Shown: piece after piece, positions 34,873-46,845 of the stretch | How positions within the stretch are numbered: the first letter of the stretch is position 1 | How the letters are laid out: every line of letters begins with the position of its first letter | Assembly (NCBI RefSeq): GCF_905115235.1 | Contig: NC_051849.1 | Location: 188,793,786 to 188,857,785 of the forward strand | Direction: 5' to 3' | Source of the DNA: Hermetia illucens | Lineage: Eukaryota; Arthropoda; Insecta; Diptera; Stratiomyidae | DNA length: 64,000 nt | Program-made: the position numbers and the translations under genes | The notes under the pieces: model-generated | Seen by the model: the letters and a program-made list of their open reading frames with translations, nothing else | The model's database searches: none | Told to the model about the DNA's origin: nothing

Positions 34873-35112
34873 TCAAACAGCTACATCCCAGGTTCTTCCA
34901 TCAATAGTTGTGAACTTAGCTTGGGCAGTGATAGGCAGCGTCTGCACAATTGTCGGTGCTAAAAGGCCAGGGTAACCAAGACCAGGTCCAACGAGAACCG
35001 CAGCTTGGGTTCCGAGGAAAATAGCGACGAGAAGGATTAGAATTGCGAACTATAAAGAGATTTAATTAAATGATTTCCCTATTTAATTGGAATGGTTAAA
35101 ACTCACCTTCAT
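34873..35112 (-). CDS. Short secreted peptide, 60 residues, two exons
   Basis: Exon 1 (35112-35107) encodes only Met-Lys, followed by GTGAGT. After a 57-bp intron with a TATAG acceptor, exon 2 (35049-34873) encodes 58 residues and a stop. The product starts with a textbook signal peptide (MKFAILILLVAIFLGTQA, cleavage likely after Ala18 or Ala19). The mature peptide is about 42 residues: a Gly/Pro stretch VLVGPGLGYPGLLAP, then TIVQTLPITAQ and the ending TTIDGRTWDVAV. There are no cysteines and no dibasic sites. The small, TATA-driven, two-exon layout with the signal peptide split after Lys2 is common for insect immune-induced, cuticular or neuropeptide-like genes (for example the Nplp type). 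I do not recognise a specific orthologue. The open frame, splice sites, TATA box and polyadenylation signal all agree. Confidence 0.75.
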
Positions 35113-35140
35113 GGTTGAGAGACCAAGTAGTTATTGATAC

Positions 35141-35169
35141 CTGAAGACAACAAGCGCTCACCTTTTATA
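35141..35169 (-). promoter_or_regulatory. TATA box and initiator of the secreted peptide gene
   Basis: Minus-strand TATAAAAG at 35169-35162 and an initiator-like TTCAG at 35145-35141, 27 bases downstream. This places the start of transcription about 30 bases before the ATG at 35112. Confidence 0.6.
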
Positions 35170-36585
35170 TCTGCACCTTTTTGTATTTTTATGAATAATT
35201 CATAATCAAATTACTTTTGTATTTTAAAGTCGATAAGGAATATACTTTAGAATAAGAATAGATTGTTGGTACTAATAAATGAGTTGAATAAATTTCTTTA
35301 ACTCAATTACTTCCACCTGTAATTGTCGTTTTTCAACAAGATCAATATATCTGTATCTAAAGCTATAAACTTGAAGATCTGGTCATTGTGGAGCTGGATC
35401 TGGACTTCACGCATCAGGTGAGAGCAAGTACAAACTCATCTTGCATGCAAGAAACTGATCCAGTTTCCGTGGGCTAGAGCAACTTACAACATTGTTAGGC
35501 TAAACAAAGTCAAATCAAATTTAAATACTGGCTGATAATTGCAATATGTTTAGTGTTGAGAGGGTGGAGTTGTTAAACTGGACTATTTTTATTGCAAATC
35601 TATTTAGCACATTGTCCATGAACAACAAAAAATATTATTCTGTACTGCATTACTTGGAGTATATAATTTTTGTGTAAGTCATCCATATACGAGTATGTAC
35701 CACTGGATGTTTTCGTAATTAATTTTCTTTGTCCTTAATTATTAAGGATGAGTATTTATTTCTTTAAAAAAAAAACTAGTGGATTATAACAATATAAGGA
35801 TATATTCTACTGAATAAGTAGCTCATAGATAGCAAACGTCTCAGGCCCTGTTATGGCTTTCATACTACAAATTCCCTAAATACTAAAAAACGCCCTAAAA
35901 AAATATTAACAGCCCTAACCTTCAGATGGTAGCCTTCAGATAATGTTTAGACCTTCATCCTAGAAAACGTTATGCTCCACATAGGGATCTATTTGGAGTA
36001 TACATAGGGGGCTATGTGGAACACATAAACCCCTATGTGGAGTAATCACACGCATATGCACAATCGTTTTCGATTCCTGGCGATGGGTTTCAACTCCGCC
36101 CAGGAATCTTGCCTTCCTCCTAAACTTTTGGCCGATCCTCTCGTTGGCCATCTAGGAATAATCAGTCCCATGACATGACATAATTCGCAATGGAATTATC
36201 ACCCTTTCTCAATATGGAATGTACCCATTGTCACTTTCACTTTCTAATCAACACATCTGCGGTAAGCAGGCCCAAACGCCGACGAAGTTCTTCTTTCGAT
36301 ATTGTCTCGCCCAGGATACCCCTATGAGTAGCAATGGTGGATACTTTCTATGTGTCCCTGTGACAAAGAAGAAGGACTATTCTTCTGCATCTTGGATTGC
36401 TTGAGCCTGAACTCTATTTATAGCTGGTACACGAACGAGTAAATTTTCCATTCGAGAATTTAGGGTATAACACTAATGTCCAAGTAATTCAAAACGTTTC
36501 AGATTCTCCCTTAAAAAGTTGAACCCATCATAGATTTATATCCAGCTTACCAATATGAGAGACAGGCAATACTTGACTGTCTAGA
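35170..36585. other. Gene-free stretch with a nested inverted repeat
   Basis: No gene is seen. The only structured item is the hairpin cluster at 35975-36042, listed separately. The 60-odd-codon frames here have no similarity to anything I recognise. Confidence 0.45.
35975..36042. repeat. Nested inverted repeat
   Basis: CTCCACATAGGG (35975-35986) is perfectly complementary to CCCTATGTGGAG (36031-36042). Inside lies a second palindrome, ACATAG (36002-36007) with CTATGT (36012-36017), and the word CTATGTGGA occurs twice. It could form a 12-bp stem with an inner hairpin. Confidence 0.6.
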
Positions 36586-36589
36586 CATG

Positions 36590-38560
36590 TCCGCTCCAGC
36601 TTCGCCACAACAACGCCGGAAGTACAGCAGACCCATGTGGGATTCACACCTACTAAAACACACCCCCGGTTTCTCCAGCCCCAGCCCGAGGACCACCATT
36701 GAGGTATTACTTCGCGTGGTGGGTTTGCTTTTGGTCACTCATCTTTTCGGCTTTCCTTTTTCTTCTGCACAAACAAGCGGGGTAAATCAGGATGGTTGGC
36801 ACAACTCCAGTCAGAAGCAAGCTCCGACAGTCTTTCGGCCCACCAATATTCGGCAACATTTTTGCAAGTACCGCGGTGGAACTGGCTGCCTTTTGGCATG
36901 GTGGCAGTTATTTGATAGGCGACTTTGACACGATCGTATATCCACTAACTTCAACTTTCACAGTGTTCTTTTTCCTGCAGTTCTCACGTCCGCCAAGGTC
37001 AGCCTGGCTAGAAAGAGCAGGACTTTACCACTCTCACCGTTTCTGTCGCGTAGATCTTCACATCCGCTAGATGTTTTGCTATAACAACTACAGCTGGATC
37101 ATCTGCAAAGCCGACAATTATAGTTCCCTCTGGGATGGAAAGAGCAAGCACCCCATTAAACATGATCCCGACGATACCACGAAAGTGGCAATGTACTCTG
37201 TGGGGCCCTCATCTGTCCGGTACCAGAGAATCGTCTCTAATAGGTAATTTTCCACCAGACTCAGTAAATACTCGGGAATACCTATATCAGCCAATGCCTC
37301 TTTAATTCTGTTACAGTTGACTGCATTTTTGACATCCGGTACCAAGACGGCGCAGTAGAAACCAGGTTCACTACCATGCTTATGGCATCCACCTTAGAGT
37401 GGGCATGCCGGAAATCAAACTGGCCACGTTGGGTAAGAGTCTGTTGTAGATGGCTCTCTCCACCATTTTCTCCATTGTATCCATCCGATAGTATGATGCT
37501 GGGTCTCTAGGTAACTTGTTGGATTTGAGAAATAACACCCACTTTTGCTTTTCCCCACTGGACAGGGAATATTCCTTCTTTTGGCATGCCTCGAAGATGT
37601 TGGTAAAAGGGTCAAGGCTGGTCTTCACTTTCAGCTTCAAAGCTTGGTTAGGGATGCCATCTAAACCTAGGGCCTTATTGTCATCGATCCTACTAGATAT
37701 TTCCCACAACTCCTCCACAGTTACTGGAGGTATTATGCTCACATTGAACTGGACAACCGTTTGCCTTCCGCTATTTTCGTGGCGAGGAAACCGAGTAGTA
37801 ACAATTTCTTTCAGGAGTCGCGGACAGGTCAGATGGAGTGATCTCCGCAGCTTTTCCATTACCTACCAGCAGTTGGCTTGCCTATTCGGGAGCAATCGCC
37901 TTCTGGGCATAGTATGGTAGCATCGCATGTTTCGGTCACCCAGCGGGTGATTTATCATATATGGCTTTTTTCTAGACGTATAAGCCAGGGGTATGTCGAG
38001 TTTGAATGCCGCGGGAAACTTGTCCCACTAAAAAGGTTTCGCAATAGCTCTTTTTTGAGCTCGATTCGCCATTGATTTCCATGCAGATTGCCTGATGGTC
38101 ACTGTGAGTATAGTCCTCACTGACATTCCCAGCGACTCACCTGGCTAAAGCAGCACTCTCGTATGTCAGATCCACTATAGACCCCAGCCCTTTGCCTTGA
38201 AAGTGTACGAGGCCCCAATATTCGCGAATACTATGTCCAGCTTCACGAATGTATCGAGAAGAACACGTCCCCTCACATTCGTTGTCCGACTGCATCATTC
38301 AAGAGCCCACACAGTCAAAACCAGAGCGCTCAGCATCTACTCATATTCGGCAAATGTAGCGCTGGGTTTAATATAGCAACTGCAAATGTGGAATGCTTGT
38401 TCTCCGCAAGTCCACAGCGCTGCTTGGTTCGCTTGATCTTTGATCCAAATGCTACCACCGTGGTTTAAATATGACTCACTAATTATGGCCACATCGATGT
38501 TTTTCTCGTGGGTGGCTTGCGAGAGTGGGTTCCGCGCCGCCTGGCAGTGATTGAGGTTAA
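36590..38560 (-). mobile_element. R1-clade LINE, decayed copy with 3' UTR
   Basis: Minus strand from 38560: endonuclease remnants (HEKNIDVAIISESYLNHGGS near 38500), then RT N-terminus LRRSLHLTCPRLLKEIV and RIDDNKALGLDGIPNQALKL (37700-37640), RAIYNRLLPNVASLISG, and late palm EALADIGIPEYLLSLVENYL, WYRTDEGP (37290-37215). The 3' UTR at 36660-36637 carries the block TTTTAGTAGGTGTGAATCCC, shared with the 54130-55730 element. There are multiple frame shifts. Confidence 0.65.
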
Positions 38561-38564
38561 TTTG

Positions 38565-40570
38565 TATAAACTGTTTTGGAGATGAAGCATCAACAACTGA
38601 TCTTCACAATCACCTGAAGAACTTTATCATAAATACGGCCACAAACATACTTGGCCCCAGCCACAAAAAGAGCCGGAACGGCTGGTTTGACGATGAATGT
38701 AAGTTAGCAATGCAACGGAAGAATGTTGCATACCGAGTAATGTTGCATTCTCAAAGAACGCGTGCACGCGCAGAGACTTATCACGAACTCCGTCGAGCGG
38801 AGAACCGACTTCACAGACGGAAAAAGGAAGTCTGGGCAACCAACAAATTTGTGAACTAGAAAAGTACAGGGAGCAACCGCACCAGGTGCGCAAGTTTTAC
38901 CAACAATTCAGCAGGATGAAGGCTTATACACCTCGATGCTCATCCTGCCGAGACAAAGAGGGAAATCTGATTTCCGACAGAATGGGCATATTGGAGCGGT
39001 GGGTTGAATATTTTGATGAAGTGCTCAACAACCAGGATATCGGCGAGTTGGAGGTCCTGCCAACTGAAGACGATGGACAAATACTGCCACCACCAAGTAT
39101 AGAAGAAATAATCCCTGCAATTCATCGGTTCAAAAATCATAACTTGCCAGGAACTGATGGAATTACAGCCGAATTGTTTAAATTTGGAGGCGACCAATTA
39201 CACCAAGTGGTTCATCAACTTGTGCTGAGGGTGTGTGACAGTGAACCAATGCCTGACGACAGCATTATCTGTGTGAGATATCACACAGTACAGCAATTAT
39301 AGAGGTATCACGTTGCTAAGTACCATCTATAAAATATTCTCCGCTATCTTGCCAGGCCGGACCGCCCGGTACGCCTACAACATCATTGGCCCATACCAAA
39401 GAGGCTTCACTCCAGGCAAATCAGCAACAGATCAGATTTACCCTCTGCCGCAAGCAATAGAAAAACTGTTGAATTTTGGATATCAGTTGCACCATCTTTT
39501 CATCGACTTTAAAGCCGCCTCTGATAGCATAACCAGAGTAAAACTGTACACAGCCATGAGAGAATTCGGTATCCCGATGAAATTAATAAGACTAACTAAG
39601 CCGACCCTCATCAATGTGCGAGGCCAGATAAAAGCAGCAGGATCACTCTCAAGACCTGATGCTGAGGTAAATGCGAGGGGTACAATCCTTTTTTAAGTCC
39701 ACCAACTACTTTCCTATGCTGACGATATCGACATCATGGGAACAACGACCCGAGACGTACAAACTGCCAACATCCAGATCAAACAGGCGCCAATTGTCGC
39801 GAGATCTTGGGCAGCACATCAATGAAGGCAAGACAAAATATATGATGGTAGCGTCAGCACCAAAAACCAACCAACCAACAACATCAAACTGCACTGGTTA
39901 AACGGGAAGAATAAAGATAGGAGACTACAACTTTGAGACCGTTGATAATTTCTCGTATCTAGGGTCGAAAATCATAACCGATAACAGCTACGATGATGAA
40001 ATCCGCGCACGGTTGTTGGCTACCAACAGAGCCAGAGAGAGTCAAAGCTCTTACTGTATAAAACAATGATCTTGCCAGTCCTCATGCATTCCTCGGAGAC
40101 TTGGGTTCTTAGCAAGAAGAATTGCGAACTCTTGACCGCGTTCGAGAGATGAATCCTCCGAAGAATTTTTGGTCCACTGTATGTGGATGGACGATTCCGT
40201 AGCCTACATAACGACGAAATCTATGAGTGATACCATGACCGTCAGGTTGTGAATAAAATCCGGCTCAATAAGTTGCGGTGGGCGGGTCACTTAATTCGTA
40301 TGGATGAGGATGATCCAGCCCGGAAAACGCAATATCTATGGTAGAAAAGGAAGATGAGGCAGACCCTGCCTGAGATGGAGCGATGGCGTAGGTCAGGACG
40401 CCAGACAGCTTTTAGGGATATCGAATTGGTGGACCTCGGGGCAAAACCGGGATGTTTGGAGTTCCTTATTAAGGCAGGAATAGACCGGATACCGATTGTT
40501 GCACCATTGACGACGGTGAATTGGTGGACCTAGGCCGGTTTCCAGTTGTTACATCGTTGATAATGATGAA
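38565..40570 (+). mobile_element. RTE-I family LINE, copy E, 5' truncated
   Basis: The endonuclease is lost. The copy begins in the linker (DEASTTDLHNHLKNFIINTA, 38583), then SRNGWFDDECKLAMQRKNVA, RRAENRLHRRKKEVW, RWVEYFDEVLNNQDIGELEV (38998-39055), PGTDGITAELFKFGGDQLHQ, a shifted YRGITLLSTIYKIFS, FIDFKAASDSITRVKLYTAM, RETXXGLR missing, YADDIDIMGTT in a shifted frame (39716-39745) and C-terminal NKLRWAGHLIRMDEDDPAR (40265-40320). A deletion removes the GLRQGD segment. It ends near 40570, 180 bases before the TLC-A stop codon. Confidence 0.7.
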
Positions 40571-40751
40571 GATATTAAGATGAATTGGAAATTATAATCA
40601 TTCCCATCTTATAAAGACTAACGAGAATAGAAAAGCAAGACAAAACCAAGAATTATAATAAGAAAATGTATGTTACTAGTCTATACATATATTAGTCAAA
40701 TAAATATATACAAATTTAAAAAAAACCTACAATTTTAATTATTCAAAAATT

Positions 40752-41550
40752 TTACAATTTCTTCAATTTACTTTCAATAGGTTTCAACTGAACAAGAACT
40801 TCTTCCGAGTCCAATAATTCTCTGCAAAGTGGCACGATATTGTGAAATGCAACAATGCCGAAAATATAAAAATAGGCTGCAACCAATTTATCCATTATAT
40901 CGTAAAAATTACTGAAAACGATAGCCGACATATATAACGATCCAAAAATTATTCGAATTAACACCAGAAAACTATACGTGAAAATTCCGATCAATTTGTG
41001 ACCCAACCATTTGTCCTCTCCCAGCTTTCTTAGATGCCACTTTGCCTGGGCGCTTGGCTTTGATAATTCGAAAAAACAAACTCCTTTGATAATAACTTCC
41101 CTTCCGCAAGATTTCAGGAACAAATAATGGTTTATGAGTAAAAGGCTTATCATAAAGTAAGAGTAAACGACAATCTCTTCTCCATAGTACATGGTCCAAA
41201 CCAAGCTGTAAGCCAAGTATCCCCAAATTATAATTAAAGCCACAGTACTAAATATTTCCCACCATCCATTGAGTACTGTGTGGAAAAAGGTTACGATGAA
41301 ACCTCTTGATTTGTTCAATTCATTTCTTATACTCACTAGTGCCATCGTCACATGACCACATTTGCAGTTCAGGTGCAAGATACAAAAATATAACAGATAA
41401 AACGGAGAAAAACACGGCCACATAATGATTGCAGGACATTGGTGACCTTTCGGGGAAGTTATGGCGCACTGTGTTGTAAAACGACGCCCATAGAGCAAAG
41501 GACACCGCCAACAGGAGAAACTTGATTTGACTAATTATTGGCTCATCCAT
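40752..41550 (-). CDS. TLC-domain membrane protein A (TLCD4/TMEM56-like)
   Basis: Two exons (41550-41337 and 41275-40752) give 245 residues; the 61-bp intron has GTGAGT and CACACAG borders in phase 1. About six membrane segments are visible: residues ~9-30, 41-62, 77-100, 107-126, 166-190 and 205-225. The stretch GVCFFELSKPSAQAKWHLRK followed by LG and later FLVLIRIIFG matches the core of the TLC (TRAM-LAG1-CLN8) domain, where vertebrate TLCD4 has ELSTPFVNxRWxxxxLG and an Arg in the next helix. TLC proteins are endoplasmic reticulum or plasma membrane proteins of lipid metabolism; the substrate here is unknown. The ceramide-synthase His-His motif is not present, so enzymatic ceramide synthesis is unlikely. 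A diverged paralogue with the same intron lies at 52848-53619. Confidence 0.7.
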
Positions 41551-42050
41551 TTTTTTGAGTTATTAAACAAATTTATTCTAATCTAGAATAAAAATTTAAA
41601 TATACATTAATTTACATTATATTGCCTTAAAAGAGAAAATAATCAAAAAATTATAATAATTTATTGACGTTCAAATTCAAATGGTTGTTTTAATGACGAA
41701 AGTCAATTTTGGGTTGAATTCGAATAAAAACCTATACTAAACAGAAAATCTGTCAACTCCGAATCGGGATATATACGCATGTCTAGCGAATTGCACTGCA
41801 CTACAATTACGACGGTGCTCTTGGGCCAAGCAGCGCATCGAAATGGATATGCGGAAAAATACCTTTCAGGAAGACATAGACCCCTCTCAGATAGGATTCT
41901 TAAAAGAAGAAGTTAGTAGAATTCATATCTACAGCTGCTATGTTATGGTCCTCCTACAGTATAATTGGAGTTGTTCCACAATGCTAAATCCTACCTGATC
42001 TCTCTTGGTAACAGGTCCCGCGACAGGCCGACTAAAAAAATGCATTCAAT
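41551..42050. promoter_or_regulatory. TLC-A upstream region
   Basis: Non-coding, strongly AT-rich up to about 41760; presumably holds the TLC-A promoter. The segment 41760-42050 is of mixed composition and unassigned. Confidence 0.35.
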
Positions 42051-43420
42051 GCCGTTAATAACAAAATGATGGGATTGAGTAACATGAGCCTCGGAGAAAT
42101 GCTCAGTCGACACAGCAGGAGGAGACCCGGTCCTGTCGAGAAATGGGCAATGGTTCTTGACGAATGGACGGAGTCAGGACGTAAGTAAGTTAGTCCCAAC
42201 AAAACAAATACGTGTCTGCACGGTAAATATTCGCACCCTGACTGGAACTCGCAAGAGCCCTTCGGAAAAGAGGCATTGATATCTGCGCTCTGCAATAAAC
42301 CCGATGGTCTGGTGCCAAAAGCTGCGACATAGAACGTAAAACGTGGTAAAAATGAATGAATGAAACTTCTCTATTTTGGTAGCCCACACACTCAATACGG
42401 TGTTAGCAATTTCGTCTCAGAGGGTTTCCGTAATGCCATTGAAAAAGTCGAACGATTTGATGACCGACTGATGAGGCTTACCATTATATCAGCTGATCGC
42501 ACTATTCACTTCGTCCCCGCATACGCATCACAGACAGTTTGAACTGTCGCCGAGAAAGATGTCTTCTGGCAACTTCTCGATGCAAAGGCCTACAACGTGC
42601 CTGCTGATAATTATATCATCATTGCAGGTGACCGGGATGGTCATGTGAGTGAAAAGGCAGACGATAACAGGTGCTATGGGGGAAAGGGTTTTTGACCCAA
42701 CATTGTGGCTCAGTGAATCCTTTAATCGGGTTATTTAGAAAGGTAGAACACCATCTAACTGGCAAGAAAGTACCACAGTTCCAATATGAAGGAAAAAAGG
42801 TAGCCCAGCAGAATGTTCAAATTATCGTCCAATCTGGTTACTTTCCCATGCCATGAAGATTTTTAAACGTATTCTTGACAATCATGAGAAGTGTCGCCCT
42901 CTTTACATTGCATTTCTGAATCTAGAGAAAGCGTTTGACCGTGTGCCACACGAACTCATCTGGTATACTCTACGATAACACCTAGTGCCAGAGGAGTTGG
43001 TGCGCTGGGTCCAACTACTCTATTCGAAAAGTAAAGTTCGAAGTGTAGCCGATGTATCAAAACCGTTTCGTGTCTCTGTTGGTGTTCATCAAGGAAGCAC
43101 CCCTCCCCACTCCTCTTTCTTCTTATTGTGGACACTGTCAAACGGGACACCCGACGTCCCGCGCCCTATACACTGCTTTATGCAGATGTTACGTTGGACT
43201 ATTGGTGTGACATGCTTTGATTACATCTGAAATAGGGATATCCGCGATCGATATAAGGTTGCACCCATCGTGAAAAATTGAGAGAGAGGCGTCTTCAATG
43301 CTATGGTCACGTAATTTGTAGCGGTATCAGAGCAACAAAATGAGCACACATTATTGGGACTGATCAGAGAGAATGTGCCTTTTAACAGGTTTATACCTCC
43401 TCAGTAAATTCTCCCTGACA
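42050..43420 (+). mobile_element. BovB-type RTE LINE, 5' end, endonuclease and partial RT
   Basis: The 5' leader (42060-42190) is shared with the 63720-63900 copy. The endonuclease follows in pieces: VCTVNIRTLTGTRKSP-like (42212), LTIISADRTIHFVPAYASQT (42478-42540) and a DYxIIIAGDRDGHVSEKADD segment (42605-42665). RT motifs come after a deletion: LNLEKAFDRVPHELIWYTLR (42918-42975), EELVRWVQLLYSKSKVRSVA and FRVSVGVHQGS (42990-43100). The catalytic FADD region has not survived recognisably. Confidence 0.65.
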
Positions 43421-43539
43421 CATAAGTCCAGCTTCGCTTAAGGAATAGTGGTACGTTGTGGTATTTCGGGTCTCGCGTTCACTCCGCACGTCCGGACTCC
43501 AGTTCCGTACTTTGCTTTAGACCTATATGTGTACCAGCT

Positions 43540-43740
43540 GAATCCTAAGCTTAGACTTAATAAATTGAACACTTTTCACTCGCACGCTTGGGTTCCAAGC
43601 TATATTGTGTTAGAAAGTAAGGAAGCAATAGATGAGCTGAACATGAAAGGAGCAGGAGCCCGCCGGTCCAAAGCCCCTTTGTGAAATCGGAAAGGGGTTC
43701 ATAGGAACTATACTAGGTAAACTTATCAAGAATACAACAG
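43540..43740 (+). mobile_element. LINE RNase H C-terminal scrap
   Basis: The frame HAWVPSYIVLESKEAIDELN followed by MKGAGARR (43585-43665) corresponds to the end of the RNase H domain in LOA/R1-type LINEs (WVPGHxGLEGNEAADELA-KGA). A similar WVPGHIGLE piece lies at 51765-51795. Confidence 0.5.
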
Positions 43741-44590
43741 TCTAAGATGCTTATGAGAGGATACGAACCTAAATACACGCAAGATTGTTTAAACTTCACC
43801 ACCTTCTGATCATAGTGAAAATACTCATTGGACATTACAGTCTAAATTATCGGCTGGAGAGACTATGGATATCTGCGTACACTCAACACATTTTGTGAGG
43901 ATAGTGATGAAGTCTACATAGTATTATAGGACAATACTAGAATTAGGAAACATCTCAAAATTCCAGTCAGTTACCAGTTTAATCATACTTTAGTTAATTG
44001 ATGCACAATAACCATTAAAGCGGCACAATAGTTCTTTCAGGGGGCAATATAACTTCTCTTAATACGATTTTTATTATCATTAATAAGACCAGCACCTCGT
44101 CCACTAAAAGGTCCCCAATAGAGGTGAGAGGATTTCCCCTTCTGTGGAAATGAAAGATGTGCTTGAGCAGTCCGCCTTTCAGCAACTATTGTAAAAGACT
44201 ACATTACGACTGGTACCATTGATCCAAACGAAGTATTATTGTAGGAGCAAAGTCTCTTTGGCAAAAAAGGAGGTAAGATTTATTGACCTTCAAGGGACGG
44301 CTGCCCTAACGTGCCTCGAAGCCGTAGAATCCCCTGCTGAAAGAGAATGGGGTGGGCCCGTTCTATATCAAGTGATTTATACGGTTCAAATATATTTGCC
44401 GCACATTTCCAGTTCGCAAATTTTCAGCCATCTCTACCCATCCTATTGTTCGTATCTATTTTATTACCTGGACCTTGGGACTCATTCTTATGTCACAACA
44501 TGAAGAGTGGACACCCAAGAAGGATTTGTATGGTTTTCTTTCTGGTTTTTGTGTGTATCTCAGCGGGTCCGTTCAGTTTTCCAACGGATT
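43741..44590. other. Gene-free stretch
   Basis: No gene and no clear transposon part. The 94-codon frame at 44219-44503 shows no recognisable domain. Confidence 0.4.
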
Positions 44591-46390
44591 AACTGGACCT
44601 TCAGTTAGGGTCCCGTGGCAGCGCTTTTCAACGAGCGTTAGCATGTCTTCCAAGCATCCTTCTTTGCTTTTGAATGGACAAAATTTTACGTATATTAGAC
44701 AGCAGCGGGGTGCAGGTGGTGGCGTATGCCGACGGCTTGGTGATATTAATATCAGGGATGTTTCTGTCCATTATAGGCGACATCATGGAAGAAGCGTTGC
44801 GAAATGTGTGCCTGTGGGCCGCAAGATGCTGACTCAGCATAAACCCAACAAAAACGCAACTGATCCTATTCACCACCAAGCCAAGGATAGCTGAATTCCA
44901 TCTACCATGGCTGAATGAATAACGATTGATTCTTTCCTCTAATGTAAAGTATCTGGATGTAATCCTGGATCCAAAGCCAAATTGGAGATTGAACATAGAA
45001 CTGAGGGTTAAGAAGGCCTGTATAGCCTTCTACACCTAGAAGAGAACCTTTGCAAAGAAATGGGGTCTCCGGCCGAGGATAGTTCTCTGGATGTACACCG
45101 CTGTAGTACGTCCGATCCTAACGTACAGCTCTATTGTATGATAGCAGGCTTTGAGAACACAATACAATAGGATGAAGCTTAATAGGATTCAAAGAACCGC
45201 GTGTGCAGGTGCTACTGGGGCTCTGCAATCCTGCCCGGCAGATTCTCTCAATGTACTCCTGCATCTCCTTCCCCTAGACCTCCACATTAAATATGCTGCA
45301 GCGTGCAGTGCCGTCAGACTACGTGAGTTCGGATGCTGGTTTGCGAAGTCCTACGGCCACAGCAACAGCCTAGACATCCTACCTCGAGAAATCTGGGCAT
45401 TCGTCACAGAATATGCCACACACAAGCTGAACTTCACGAGAAACTTTGCTGTGGACGTTCCAACCAGGGCAAAGTGGAAGACCGGTGGCGTATTTCAAGG
45501 TTATGACCCAGTATTCTTTACCGACGGATCGGCGCGGAGGTTTTCTCGAGTACAAACAGTGTATCCCAGTCGTATGGTCTCCCAGGTTTCGCCAGTGTAT
45601 TCCAGGTGGAAGTATTGGCGATATTGGAAGTCTGTCGATGACGAGATTCGAGCCCCAAGCGTAACATAACCATTCTGACCGACAGCCAAGCGGCCATCAA
45701 GGCCTTGTACTCAGTGACGACATCTTCCAGGCTGAGGCAGTACAGAGACGCGCTAAAGCGTCTGGGCGGCACGCTCAAGGTCACCCTCCTCTGGGTTCCC
45801 GGGCATAGGAACATTTAGGGGAATGGGCGGGCTGACGGATTGGCCAGGCGAGACTCTGCTCTTGTCAGCCCTTCGGTGAATACAATCGGTGTTCCGCTGG
45901 CGGCTGTCGGGGCCGAGTCTAGTCGCACTACCTAGCAACCGCGAGCCTAAGATGGCGAAGTCCGATCACGAGAGCTCCTGTGCCAGACGCGTGCAAATGC
46001 ATTCAAGATTACGGCGGTCTTCACGGGGCATTGACCCATAGGGGACCATGTCGCCAGGCTCAGCATACCCTACAATTCGCATTGCCGAAGCTGCGGAGAA
46101 GAAAACCCTCATACACTTTCTCTGCGATTGCCCAGCTCTACCTAGAGTCAGGCTACGGACACTAGGTAAACCATTTCTTGGGGACATCAGAGAGATTTCT
46201 AGCTGCATGGTGGGAGAACTGCTTTCCTTCGTGAATGCTACGGGCTGGCTATGAAGATCCGAGCCGGCTAGACTCTACCTCCATGCTTTCATAACAGCAG
46301 TCACGGTCTTAGGAATTTGTGGCATCAAAACGGCGTACCATAGCGCTAATTGGGCTCCTCGTAGCGACCACTGATACCTATTTGCCTTAT
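44590..46390 (+). mobile_element. LOA-like LINE, 3' half (RT palm to 3' end)
   Basis: Starts inside RT: VQVVAYADGLVILISGMF (about 44712-44765; the catalytic second Asp is Gly here), CLSINPTKTQLILFTTKPR, then [40 protein letters not shown] (45187-45245), [11 protein letters not shown]. RNase H follows (FFTDGSARR at 45515, [12 protein letters not shown] in another frame near 45675, WVPGH around 45790). The 3' UTR, GCGCTAATTGGGCTCCT (46342-46358), matches in inverse the 3' UTR of the 13337-16720 element. Several frame breaks. Confidence 0.7.
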
Positions 46391-46669
46391 TGAACGAAGT
46401 GCTTCTGAAGGTGGCTTGCCTGATTTTGATCACCCGTTGTAGGACTTTTGAAGCGGAACGAAAGGTTGTCAATTTCCTTTTCAAACACTTTGTAACGAAG
46501 GTTGGTTCAGTGCCCCCGTTGTTTATTATTAAATTGACAAAAGGACACTTGCAAACAAGATATTAGAATACAAAAAAGCGTTACTATTAAACAATGTTCT
46601 GGTTTAACCTAACAAGGATTAGAATTCAAATAAGCAAAACCACTCAAAGAGTAATTTGCAAATAAAAAC

Positions 46670-46675
46670 TTTATT
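46670..46675 (-). terminator. Polyadenylation signal of RBM7-like B
   Basis: Minus-strand AATAAA about 170 bases past the stop codon of the 46846-47752 gene. Confidence 0.5.
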
Positions 46676-46845
46676 GGAATTTTTCGCAAACTATAAAATT
46701 TATGATAAACAAATGGTAATTCGTCCCTGAAATATACACAATCGCAGCTTTTAAGACATCCACTTCGCCCGAAAATCAAACCAAAAGCGACACATTTTGA
46801 CCGGTGGAGAATTAATATTATTAGTTATAATTATAATACATCTTG

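Noticed and set aside
40752-41498. Single-exon reading of TLC-A starting MLYGRR at 41498
   Set aside because: It reads the first exon and the 61-bp intron in the wrong frame; splicing 41337 to 41275 restores similarity to TLC-B.
44219-44503. 94-codon frame
   Set aside because: No domain or family match, surrounded by repeats.
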